Below, one piece after another: positions 47,249 through 58,575 of a stretch of DNA of 64,000 bases. The notes beneath the pieces are model-generated. The model was not told the DNA's origin, searched no databases, and worked only from the letters and a program-made list of their open reading frames with translations. Numbering within the stretch: the stretch's first letter is position 1; each line of letters begins with the position of its first letter. Source of the DNA: Gordius sp. MW1 (lineage: Eukaryota; Nematomorpha; Gordioida; Gordea; Gordiidae); the NCBI GenBank assembly GCA_964036665.1, contig OZ038526.1, positions 34,906,001 through 34,970,000 of the forward strand, written 5' to 3'. A program made the position numbers and the translations under genes.

Positions 47249-49342
47249 AAAACTCGGGCCTTCGGCCCTCGTGGGAAGGGGGAGAAGGGAAGGGGAAGGG
47301 GAAGGGGAGGGGAAGGGGAGGGGAAGGGGAGGGGAAGGGGAGGGGAAGGGGAGGAGGGGAAGAGAAGGGGGGACGACTCATCTATACTCTGTATAAACCT
47401 AGCATATTTGCTATGCAATTTATGGGCGAGAAAGGTGGGAAGGGGCGAGAATGCCTATAGGGGGGTATTAGGCAAAATTATTAGTTAATTATTAATTTAT
47501 ACAAATATTTAAAAAGTTAAATGGTATTAACAAGAACAATATATTAATTTAAAAATAAAAAAATTTGCCCTCGCCGGGATTCGAACCCACATCTGTGTAG
47601 GCATAGGCTTTTGTAGGGGCACAGGGACCCAAATCAGTAGAGGCGTAGGCCCTTGTAGGAAAGGGCAAAGGGTAATTATCAATGTTAACCTAATATACCA
47701 AATTCAAAAACGAAAAAATAAAATTTCGATTTATTTGGCCAATGGTCATTTTTTCATTGGTCAGTAGCCAGCGGACGGTCAAAAATTCATATTATCAATG
47801 GTATTAACAAGAACAAAATATTAATTTAATTTAAAAAAAAATAAAAAAAAAATCGTCCTCTCCTGGGATTGAACACGAGCCTACAGGAAACAAGCCGTGC
47901 GCTATACCCACTCACACCTTGCTGGTAATAAAATGGTAGAAGTTTTTATGTTATTTATATAGATAATGAAATAATAAAGTTGTGTTTTATGTTTAAAAAT
48001 CAATATATTTTATCGGTCAGTAGCCAGCGGACGGTCAAAAAGTCATATTATCAATGGTATTAACGAAAACAAAATATTAATTTAATTTAAAAAAAAATTA
48101 AAAAAAACTCTCCTGTGATTGAACTCTAGACCTTCAGGTCACAAAGCTGGCGCCATAACTTGGTAGACAGACAACGGATGGACAACGGACCGACAACGGA
48201 CGGACAACAAAAAACGAGCCCATAAATTGCATAGCAATTAAAAACACATTTAGATAATAATATTAAAGACTTTATATACATTTAACATTTTGGCAATTTA
48301 AGCACATGCAAATAAATATTTTATAGTTTTCGGACTTAATATAAGAGAGGACGCGATGGCCCCTTTTGAAGGACGCCTTAACCCCGGTCATTTTTAGAAT
48401 TTATACGAGTTGTCTTTTTTTTGAACCCTTATTACGAAAAATCTATCAACTGTGTTGCTATAATTTTTTCCTCCTTTGATAAACACTGTGGACAAGAACA
48501 TTTTTCTAAACTCTTTGAAATTTGATGGTCGAGATAGCCCGGGTCTCCCCTACTATATAACAAACTAATAAAAGGGTCATGGGCGTGGTGGCAGGGAAGG
48601 GCCCCCCAATCCAATAATTCTCTAACAATTTAAATAATTATAGCTAAAATCCAAAAAAATGATAAATTTTCTCCTCCCTAAATCATTATTTCCCTCCTCT
48701 AATTCTAATCCAGGCTACGCCCATGAAAATAATGCAACCTGTCCCCCATGGTCAAAAATATAAAAAACCCATAAATTGCATAGCAATTAATAATAAAATC
48801 AAAAGTGACTTACTCTTTTCGTGAATAACCTAGTGCAAAAATTAATAATATCGATTAATGTGAATAACCCTAGTGCAAAAATTAATAATATCGATTAATT
48901 TTAGGTTACTCTACTGCGCCTATATCATAAAAGGGGAGAGAGGGAGTGGAGGGTTAAGCTTTATGATTAGTTGTTTTTATAAATTATCAAGGTCACGACA
49001 ACATAACCTATTATTGGGTTGTCGATAAGAACTCGCGGATAACGACCCCGCCCGAAAAATCGATAACGAGAGAGAGATGATGTGGGGAGGAGACACGCGT
49101 ATGTATTACTATTCTGACACATCGAGGGAGATAGAGATGAGGGGTGGGGCACCTCTTATGCATTAATTTAAAAAATCGAAGCGTGTGTAGATAGATTGGG
49201 TGCGGACGCGTTCGGTGCGTTACGTTACTTCGGAAAATGGAAAGCGAGCCCATAAATTGCATATCAAACGCGGAGCGGACTCGTTCGGTGCGTTACGTTA
49301 CTTCGGAAAATGGAAAGCGAGCCCATAAATTGCATAGCAATT
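47249..49342 (+). mobile_element. R element copy 3 (2.09 kb)
   Basis: Left AAAACTCGGGCCTTCGGCCC with a long (GGGGAAGGGGA)n tract (47275-47360); right end GCATAGCAATT at 49342. The flanks TTTT and AAAACCTC join to the intact B sequence TTTTAAAACCTCTTATG with no base gained or lost. It contains T-arm-like motifs (47570, 47863, 48115), (GGACAACGGAC)n at 48165-48205, a GGCGTGGTGG...CTACGCCCATG MITE (about 48577-48724) and four internal copies of the right end (about 48215, 48770, 49245, 49316), the last two as a 66-bp tandem duplication. Confidence 0.73.
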
Positions 49343-49445
49343 AAAACCTCTTATGTTGTTGTTGTGCGGACGAGATGGAGAGCTCTTCGGGTAGTGAATA
49401 CTAGAGCGGAGGACGTCTACAGGGGACTTTGAGTACGTAAATGAA

Positions 49446-49649
49446 TTGATGTCCATTCCATCTAAGTCTGTAGCCGTCTCCGGGAAGGAACATGGCGACC
49501 AAGAGCAGCATGTAAAGAAGTTGGCAGATATGCTTACTTCCACGTCAATGTTTGATTACACCGACCTATCGCGTTACCAAGACGCCTTGGACGAGGCTGT
49601 TTTTGACCAATGTTATTCACCATATGTTCCTAACATCGAGCTTAAGTAG
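49446..49649 (+). CDS. Open plus-arm frame of B, unit 3, unrecognised
   Basis: The longest uninterrupted form of the B coding sequence in plus orientation: MMSIPSKSVAVSGKEHGD, then a Gln/His/Lys-rich helix-like stretch, MFDYTDLSRYQDALDEA, SPYVPNIELK and a stop. Conserved with the decayed arms elsewhere, which suggests an ancestral exon; upstream joining and function are unknown. It may equally be a pseudogene remnant that has escaped a stop. Confidence 0.35.
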   Translation: MMSIPSKSVAVSGKEHGDQEQHVKKLADMLTSTSMFDYTDLSRYQDALDEAVFDQCYSPYVPNIELK

Positions 49650-51469
49650 TCAACCTGTTCTCATCTACCCATCCACATCTAAAATGGCATAATTATCACA
49701 CTCACCAACCCTACCCCTCGGTCAACAAAATATTTTTTTAAGCAACATAACAATAGCTCATCAATTCATAAGACGCAGTAAAGAAGTAAAAACTCGAAAT
49801 ACATCAACAGAATGACATATTTAATGTTGTAAACACCTAATATACCCTTTAATATACACATTTGGCACTTTTGATTAACATATTTTTAACCTTTATATAA
49901 CAGTTTTCTAAACCCTTTATGCAAAATCCCATATAAAGGGTCGGGATAAAGTCGTACATGAGGGATATAAATATATTAAGCAAATCAGCAATTGTATATA
50001 TAAATGATCCAGATAAAGTGATATATAAAGGTTTATACTTCTTTACTGCGTCTTATAAATTGGTGACCTATTGTTATGTTCCATATACAAATATTTTGTT
50101 GAAATCTCCTCCCGAGGATCCTTTCATCCTCGGGTAGGGTTGGTGGGTGTGATAATGACGCAAATTTAGATGTAGATGGGAAGATAAGCAAAGGTTTAGA
50201 GTAGATTCCTTAACTCGATCTTAGGAACATTGTTCGACGAAAGGGTGCACATAAAACCAGCCGCGTTAAGGCGTCTTGGTAACGCGATATGCAGTATTTT
50301 TAAACATTGTCGTGTAAGCAAGCATTTTTGCCACCTCTCCACATGCTGTTCTTGGTAGCCAAGTTCCTCCCCGGGGACGGCTACAGGCGCTGACGAAGTG
50401 AGCATCATATCATCCACGTACTCAAAGTCCCCTGTAGCCGTCTCCCGCCTGGTATTCACTACCCGAAGAGTTGTCTTTTTCGTCCTTCCAACAGCAACAT
50501 AAGAGGTTTTAAAAGTTTTCGAAATAAGCGCGTTTTATTTAAGATGAGAAGATTGTTAATCTTGCACGTATTAATTTAAACACAGTTGATTGTTACAATA
50601 ATGACGTTTAAACGTTTAGCTTGCTTCAATTATTATGTAATTGTTGTAAACTAACTCAATTACATTTATATCTGCCTTCTTAAAAAGTTAATATTTATAA
50701 TATTTTTACACTGTTGTTAAAGCTTTATATGAGAGCAAACCGAGGATCATTGCCTAACTAATCAAAACTTCGGCAATTAAATAGAAATTTTTGTTTGTTA
50801 ATAAATTTCATTAAAGTGAAAGTAATTATTTTAGCTTATGTGTGGAACTCATAAAAAATTTAAATAAACATCGGGATGAAGACGATTAAATGCGATCTAA
50901 CAGACCTCTGGTACTGGCTAATATGATTTTCTAGGCCTTTTTATATGAGTCGGGCTTAAATATACGCATTTTCTTACGCTATGACTTGCCCTTTTTATAT
51001 TTTCAGTTTCATTGATTTTAATTAAAATTACTCAAGCTGGCATCTTTTAAAATAAAAAATTGGATTAAGCATAAACCGATAAATGTATCTTTGTGATTAT
51101 TTTAAAATCTTATCATGCTTAAAGCCTGATTAATCACTGGCTAAAAAACATTCACAATGTCTAAAGTGAAATTTACAAATTTGCTGTTAAAGATAAAAAT
51201 GGTCTCAAGTAGAGAACTGCAAAGTCACTTTTTTCAATCGGAACCCGACCCGACCCTAAAGCATATTAATATTCAACCCGAACCCGACCCCAAAGCATTT
51301 TAAAATTTTCAACCCAAACCCGACCCTAATTTCAAAATTTTACACCCGAGCCCCGACTCAGGTTTCGGGTCCGTGCAGATCTCTATCCCAAGTAATTGTT
51401 AGAAAAAGCTGATTTCTTTGAGTGGGGGTCAAAGGAGCTCATCAGGAAAGGAGCACACTTTGTTATTAT

Positions 51470-51515
51470 AACCCAAACCCTAACCCTTACCCTAGCCCTA
51501 ACACTTACCCAAACC
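51470..51515. repeat. Degenerate CCCTAA-type tract
   Basis: AACCCAAACCCTAACCCTTA and CCCTAGCCCTAACA are irregular variants of the animal telomere repeat (TTAGGG)n on this strand. Short and impure, so a weak interstitial trace at most. Confidence 0.4.
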
Positions 51516-52552
51516 CATATATTTACTTGTTATGATTTCATTAGGACATGTTAATATAAAATATTTTGTGCTAAGACAATATGTTAAATTCATCCAGAGC
51601 AATCATGACGAGTTTCGCTCCTATTTCTGTGCTCCTTTGACCGGTTCCCGATTTCTTTAAACGCATCATGTGGGAAGGTTGATGATATTGCATTTAGAAA
51701 TTGTAAGATATATCTTGATAGCTGAGCCTTGTCTTTGTCTTTTTACATAATTTATAATGAATAAATATTGTCGCATTTGTAAGTCAGGATCCTAAATTTA
51801 TTGTTCGTTAATTATTCCCGCATTTGATAATGACCTACCGCTAGGTTGCAGGGATTGCTATATAATTAAATATTTACAAGAGTACACTTACGACCAATAT
51901 TTATATATCCAAACTTTTATCTTTTTTTGAGAGCTTGTGATTGATGAAATCATCCAATTCATCTCTCTCATAGCTGTTATACTCCAAAATATATAACCCA
52001 GTTTATATCTTAATATTTTATATAATCTTAGTTGTGAAAATAAAAAATAATTAAAGGCTTATTTAATTACAAAATGATTCAAGTTCTTAATTCAGTCAGT
52101 TCTAAATAAAATATACAACCCACTTTTTAAATTTCATTTTAATTTTTATACGGCAAACAAAGTCATTTGATACTTTTATAATAAAATGATTTATACCTTT
52201 GATATTGTTTTAATTTAAATTAGGTAGGTCAAATAAAGAAGGTATATATGCAATCTTGTGAATTTACTATTAAAAATATATCTCCGTTTTATATTTATTT
52301 TGTGGAAATTATGGATAAATCTAAATAATTTAAATTATATAAAAAAAAATCATTGTTAATTAAGAATAAGCAAATCCTTGGGGGTAATTTCAAACCCACA
52401 AAACTGAACGCAAATTCCTTATTTGTTAACGGCACCTTAATTAAACATTTGTTTTATTAATTGCTATAAAGCTTTCGTTTAAATTTACCAAATTTAAATC
52501 ATTGACAATTTATTTGCTAAACGTAATTTAAGAAACGTGATAAAAATTGTTC

Positions 52553-55500
52553 TATGAAATCATGGTGTCATTTTAATGTCAGGGTACATGTAATGAAATA
52601 TAGCGGCGTAAAATTTAACGTAATACACAAAACGACTTATAAATATCAATTCATATTCGAATTCTGATTGGGATTTTTGGTAATCTGGAGGAACTGGGAA
52701 AAGAGAAGTATACATATCCTTGCCTAGAGTTAGAGCATCCAAATGAGGCATTTCATCAATAAAAGGCGAAGATACGTTGTTATAGACCCAAGGAGCTACA
52801 ACGTTGTTAGGAACTTCATAAGAATCCCATCCTTGGTCTCTGGGTCTTAGATGTGGATATTTCAAATAGCAATTCTGCAAATAAAAAGATTTAAAGTTAA
52901 ATAGAGAAATGGATAAAATAATTTTTACTTTAGTTCCGTGCCCACGCCTCCAACAATATGTGCATGTTTTAAAATAGTTGCTTTTTTTCTTTTTCTCGGA
53001 TTCCTTAGTTACATGGGGCTTTGGAATATCATCAAAGTTGAGGTTGTCCCATGGTAAGGAATCGGGCAAGGGCTGATAAAAAAGTAAAATTATAATATAA
53101 AAATCTAAGATTTTATATAAATTACTTCAAGCATGTATAAGTTTCCACATCCAGGTCTGGGTTCGGGCGTCTTCGTTACATTATCATCAAGCTCCCTCAA
53201 ATAGCTGGTGCATTCTTCACATTCACAAGTTAAATCAGAATCGATGGGATCTGTTTGAGTTGCTTGGTCAACCATTGAAGTTAAATTAATAAGGATAAAA
53301 TAAAATTATAATATAGTTGTTTATACTTTTGACTATTTATACCAATGCACACAATGGCATTTGCCGTTAGTTCACAAATAATGTTTTGAAACAATATTCC
53401 AAGGTTTAAATCCTGATATTAAAGACCGCTTTTTATAAGAACAAAGGAGAAGGATGTTATTTATTGTCCACTCCCACATAACCTAAAGTGTGATCATTGT
53501 GTGCATTTGTGTTGACCATAAACATGACTTCTGATAATACAACGGAGCTGAAACATGTTTTTATTGTATCAAAAACAAACTTGTTTCTATGATCAAACGA
53601 TCGACTTGTAACCTTTTGTGATTGCATTGTTATTTGATAATTATTCAATTAACGAAGTGTTACATAACAAATATCTTTTGTCTATTTTTATATGCTTTAA
53701 TTTGAATGCTTGTAATCATCCTTAATAAAAGTTCCAGGATTCAATAAAATATTTAAACCAAATTTTAATGACCCATTTTAAAATAACACAATTAGTCAAA
53801 AAATTATGTATAATGAGAAATTGATGTGGTATTGTTTTACTTTATACACTTACTAACTTGGACCTTAATTTGCCCTTTCTATCTCATTAAAATTATATTT
53901 TATGAATTAAAAAACAATTATCCAATTTATCAAAACGTAGCTATGTATAAATAAAATACATTGGGTAACAAAATATAAAATTGTTGCGAAAATAATTTAC
54001 AAATTCGACAAAGGGTTAAAACGATTAAAATAAATTTATTACATAAGGATATCAATTATTGTTAACCGGTTAAGCCCTTTATATATAAGCCGCAAATTCT
54101 TACATGGCCTTAGCTTAGCAATAGGGGGTTGAAGGAAGAGTTCGCGACCCCTCTTAAAACAAAAAATTATATTCAGTAAAATTATGGTCAATAAAAATTA
54201 TTGTTTTGCCGCTTTCTAATATATAATTAAATTTTTTAGCTCCTAAATTTAATTCTGGACAACGCGTAACGATGAAATCAATTCCATTCTTAGGTCAAGG
54301 CCCCCAAAAGCAAAACCTTGGCCCATTCAGCCCCCCCCCCAAGCAATTATTTAATATTATAAATGTTGGAGATTATTTTATACGGAATAATATGGGCGTA
54401 GCCAGCATTTAAATTATAGAGTGCCAGTTTAGGTATGGCAAACAAGAAATTTTGGATTGGGGGGGGCAGCTGCCCATCCTTGCCTCCTAGCAATATTGAG
54501 TGAATCAATTTGATGTTATGTAAGATTTTTATTCATTAAAAAATTTAAAAAATCATCTTTTCTCCAGTTTCCTTTAAAATATCCTGCTTTTTCATTTCAT
54601 ATCAATAACCTAAGATTTTAAATGATGAAAAGAAGCTAAGTAACTTAAATATTATAAACATTATTTCTTAATTAGGACCTTTAAAAGTATATTTTTCGTT
54701 TATGGTTCTATGTATCCCTACTTAGAGCCATGCACGGGCCGTCCGAAGCCCGGGCCGGGCTCGGGTTAAATATTATAATTTAATCGGGCCTCGGGCTCGA
54801 TCGGGGCTGATGGGTGAATCCGACCCAAGGCCCCTGACCGGCCCGAGACAAAATCTGGCTAAATGATTTTTAAAATTTTTGACTAATTCCTTCGTTGAGT
54901 AGGCTATTTAGAGGGAACAAAATATTTAAGTGTTAGATAAAAGGTGAACTTACCTTAAGTTTTTTGTAAATTAAAATAAATACCCCACATTGTCTAGTAA
55001 ATTATTTTTTAAGTGTATTTTAAATACTTTAGGGAGAGTAAAAATTACCTAATTTATTAAACTATTCATTCTTTTTCCTTATCTTTATATTCACTATGAA
55101 ATTTATCATATATCACGAAAATAAGAATTGTAAATAGGAGGCGTTCATAGTGAAACCGCAGACGATTATTTTTGCCCCCCCCCGCGGCAAAAAGCGAACT
55201 AAAATAAGATACAAATCATTTTGTACTTTTCGCGCGATAACTGAATTTGGTATGTATGTATTTTTTATAAAATTTTATAAGTTTATAGGATAATTACGCT
55301 CTTATCAATAAACACGATTGATATATGATAAATTTCACGATGAATATAAAGATATTAATAAAAAAAATGAAGATTTTGATAAATTAGCTTAAAAATTCAC
55401 TTCGCTTTTTTCGCTTCGCGCGTCATCACAAACGCCCCCTTAGTCTCAACGGGTCGGCCCTGGACTAGGTTTGTAAAAATTCGTCCTTATGGGACATTTA

Positions 55501-55919
55501 AGCCTAGAAGGCCGGTGCATATCCTCAGTTTAAAAATGGTCTCAGGCTTAATTCGGTTACAAAATTTAAATAATTGAACTGTAATATTTTTTTAGTACAA
55601 ATTTAAAACTAAATATATTATTAGTGCATATTTTAACAAAAAATTCATCGTAGGTATTAAAATTATATTTTAAATAATCGAATAAAATTTTTTGATAAAA
55701 AGCCCAGGCCACTGGTTTGTATAATTATAATAAATTATTGTTTAATAGTGCTATTTATAAACAAATTAAAAACACCCCCTCCCTCTAAGCAATCCATGAC
55801 CGGCCCACTGACAGGCCTAAAAGCCTTACCCGCGGGCCGGGCTCGGACTGACTTTTGCTTTAATACAACAACTGTCCGGTACTGGATGACGGGTTCTAAT
55901 ATAGCATAGCGGACTCAGG
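52553..55919. repeat. Tandem unit 4, 'A' half
   Basis: Near-identical to unit 1 (16150-19524), ending at CCGG 55920-55923. Homology with unit 1 continues through G1 and, after the Ginger1 insertion, through G2 and R to the window end. The left flank differs from unit 1, which places one duplication breakpoint near 52500-52560. Confidence 0.88.
52560..53275 (-). CDS. CCHC zinc-knuckle protein, array copy 4
   Basis: Exons 53126-53275, 52929-53072 and 52560-52874, with splice sites and phases as in copy 1, giving 202 residues. The knuckle C-x2-C-x4-H-x4-C is intact. Lys27 is Arg; exon 3 has Asn in VYNNVSS and Phe in QSEFEYE like copy 2, but keeps Gly in RPRDQGWDSY like copy 1. The mosaic of differences hints at exchange between copies. 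Confidence 0.8.
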
Positions 55920-55923
55920 CCGG

Positions 55924-57554
55924 TGTAGGGTTGTCAGATTCAAGTATTGTCAGATTCAAGTGCGTAATAGAACGCACTAATTGGCTACAAGCGTAAAAGT
56001 AAACAAGATCACGGGATTTTCGCCACATCGCCATTGGTTATGAACTTTATACAGAACAATTGAACGCGTAGAAAACACTCGTTAGGAGAATAATAAACAA
56101 GTGTTGCCAGATTCAAATTTAAGTAAGAAATTTATTGATACATGCAATATAATTTATTGTTAGTTACAATTTCTTCTATAAAAGATTCAGAAATTCAGAT
56201 TATTATATTTGATTTTGGAACATACAGAATTTATTACTTTTTACAAATAAAATAACATCACTTAAGAAAGTAATAAAAAGTTATTGTTAATTACAATTTC
56301 TTTTATAATATTCTTATTCAGTTATGCCTAGTCTTTTTGCAGATGACATTTATCAATACCCTGCACCTAATATCATATCTGATAAATTTGATATCCAGCA
56401 AAAATGTTATTTAAAAAGAAAGGCCAAACAAAAAATGGGCATTGTTGTAAATTAATCATGATAAACTATTTTTTTAAATTAGTTCATGCTGTTCCAATGT
56501 GGTCACATATTGCTGTATATGACTCCCAAACTTAATATGACCTGCTGTTTATTTGGCTTCCCAAAAGTAAAAAATTAATTATAAGTTAATTGTTTTTATA
56601 GGGACTAATTAAGGTGAACTGGTACAAAGCATTGCTTCACCTCTGCCTATCACTTTCAATCTAATGGTTTAGTCAAGCAACCAATATCAATCATACCTGG
56701 GCTGTCAATTCACCCTCTTATCCAAAATTATCATTATTTGAGATATATGTTTTAGCATTATTTTATAAACAATTGTTTTTAAATATTGTATTGTTTTCTT
56801 TGTTCCAGATTGTTAAAATAAAGCTACTTTGCAACTCATAAACATTTGTTTGAATTGTATAAACTCTTTGTAATAATATAACATATAAAAAATAAAGCAA
56901 CAATACCCTTTAATATAATAAAACATAATTCCTAACCTAAAGAATGATCATATCATAAAAATAAATTGGTTGAGCAATTTAATTATAAAATACACATTTT
57001 AAGAAATAGGGGTCAAAATTTGTTAATTTTTTCTAATCCATAAAAAAGGTTTCATCATAAATAAGTAGCTATATATATTAAACTAAATTGATATATTTAA
57101 TTTAATTCAATTTTGAATTTGTTTAAAAAATTAAAAATGGCTGTATAACATATAAAAAATAGGGTCAAAAAATAAATTTTTAAACAAATTAATAAAAATT
57201 AAGATTCATTATAATTATGCAATTTAAACTATTGTCTTAGTACCCTTTAATATAATAAAACATAAATAATTAAACCTAAAGAATGATCATATAAAAATAA
57301 ATTGGTTGAGCAATTTAATTATAAAATACACATTTTAAGAAATAGGGGTTAAAATTTGTTAATTTTTTCTAATCCATAAAAAAAGATTCACTATAAATAA
57401 GTAGCTTTATATGTTTAAGTTTAATTGATATATTTCATTTAATTCAATTTTGAATTTGTTTACAAAATCAAAAATGGCTGTCAATCATGACATACGTCAA
57501 TCAAAGTCAGATTGACAATTGAATCTGACAATACGTGAATATGATAACCTGACA
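55924..57554. mobile_element. G1 in unit 4
   Basis: 1,631 bp, flanked by CCGG at 55920-55923 and 57555-57558, near-identical to 19529-21155 including the integrase relic (about 56630-56690) and the 43-codon ORF. Its right-hand CCGG is also the left CCGG of the Ginger1 element. Confidence 0.83.
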
Positions 57555-57558
57555 CCGG
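57555..57558. other. Left target duplication of Ginger1 (CCGG)
   Basis: CCGG directly before TGTAACGT. Its partner is CCGG at 61608-61611 after ACGTTACA. Unit 1 carries the single, unfilled CCGG at 21156-21159 in otherwise matching sequence (TGACACCGGTGTCAGG). Confidence 0.93.
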
Positions 57559-57812
57559 TGTAACGTAAGATTTTGTCTCCGTTAAAATCGTCTCCACGTG
57601 AATTACACATTCTCATTGGTTGAAAACCACGAAATGATATGTTTTTGACATGTCACGTGTTTTTTATAATAACGTGATTGAACGAAAATTAGCCAGAATC
57701 ACTGTTATTTTCGTATCCATTTCCATCAAAATTGTATCCAGCAATTCTACTTCAATTAATATAAAGTTAAATAAGGTATTTACAAACTTTTTCACTAGTT
57801 TGATGTTTATAT

Positions 57813-58510
57813 GATCAAGAAATATATAGTTAATTTATAAAATTTTAGTAGTTTATTTTTTGAATAATTGATCCCATATCAAGTTATTAGTAAGTTATTG
57901 ATATAATCATTCTTAAAAGTAAGTTGCACTTAGCTATAAGATCAAGAAATATATGGTTATTCTATAATATTTTAGTAGTTTATCTTTTGAATAATTGATC
58001 CTATATCAAGTTATTAGTAAGTTATTGATATAATCATTCTTAAAAGTAAGTTGCACTTAGCTATGAGATCATATGGTTATTCTATAATATTTAGTAGTTT
58101 ATCTTTTGAATAATTGATCCTATATCAAGTTATTAGTAAGTTATTGATATAATCATTCTTAAAAGTAAGTTGCACTTAGCTATAAGATCATATGGTTATT
58201 CTATAATATTTTAGTAGTTTATCTTTTGAATAATTGATCCTATATCAAGTTATTAGTACGTTATTGATATAATCATTCTTAAAAGTAAGTTGCACTTAGC
58301 TATAAGATCATATGGTTATTCTATAATATTTTAGTAGTTTATCTTTTGAATAATTGATCCTATATCAAGTTATTAGTAAGTTATTGATATAATCATTCAA
58401 AAGTAAGTTGCACTTAGCTATAAGATATGGTTATTCTATAATATTATAGTAGTTTATCTTTTGAATAATTGATCCTATATCAAGTTATTAGTAAGTTATT
58501 GATATTACAC
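57813..58510 (+). repeat. 118-127 bp tandem repeat in the Ginger1 5' region
   Basis: About six units, starting near 57813, 57940, 58067, 58185, 58305 and 58424. Each carries GAATAATTGATCC, ATCAAGTTATTAGTAAG and AAGTAAGTTGCACTTAG. Later units have lost an AAGAAATAT piece. The array ends about 65 bp before the transposase ATG, so it forms the leader or promoter region. Confidence 0.88.
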
Positions 58511-58575
58511 TTAGCATTGGAAATAGTTGTTATATTATAAGAATAGATTGCTATATGTTTTTTTAATTTTATAGA

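Larger units (their letters stand above)
49343..52552. repeat. Tandem unit 3, 'B' half (diverged)
   Basis: Contains a plus arm (49345-49796) and a minus arm (50030-50515) like those of units 1 and 2. It stays similar to B to about 51230, then holds an ACCCGACCC-rich hAT-like MITE (51235-51390), a telomere-like tract (51470-51515) and AT-rich sequence without a gene. Only the last 60 bp or so before the next A half resemble B again. Confidence 0.75.

Noticed and set aside
47221-47418. Coding frames in the GGGGAAGGGG tract (also 21176-21400, 46577-46810, 61628-61852)
   Set aside because: Low-complexity purine or pyrimidine tracts of the R end; no real protein composition.
51470-51515. Chromosome-end or fusion point
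   Set aside because: Only a short, impure CCCTAA-like tract; nothing else supports a telomere here.
57813-58510. CRISPR-like regular repeats
   Set aside because: Contiguous 118-127 bp tandem units without unique spacers, in eukaryotic DNA.
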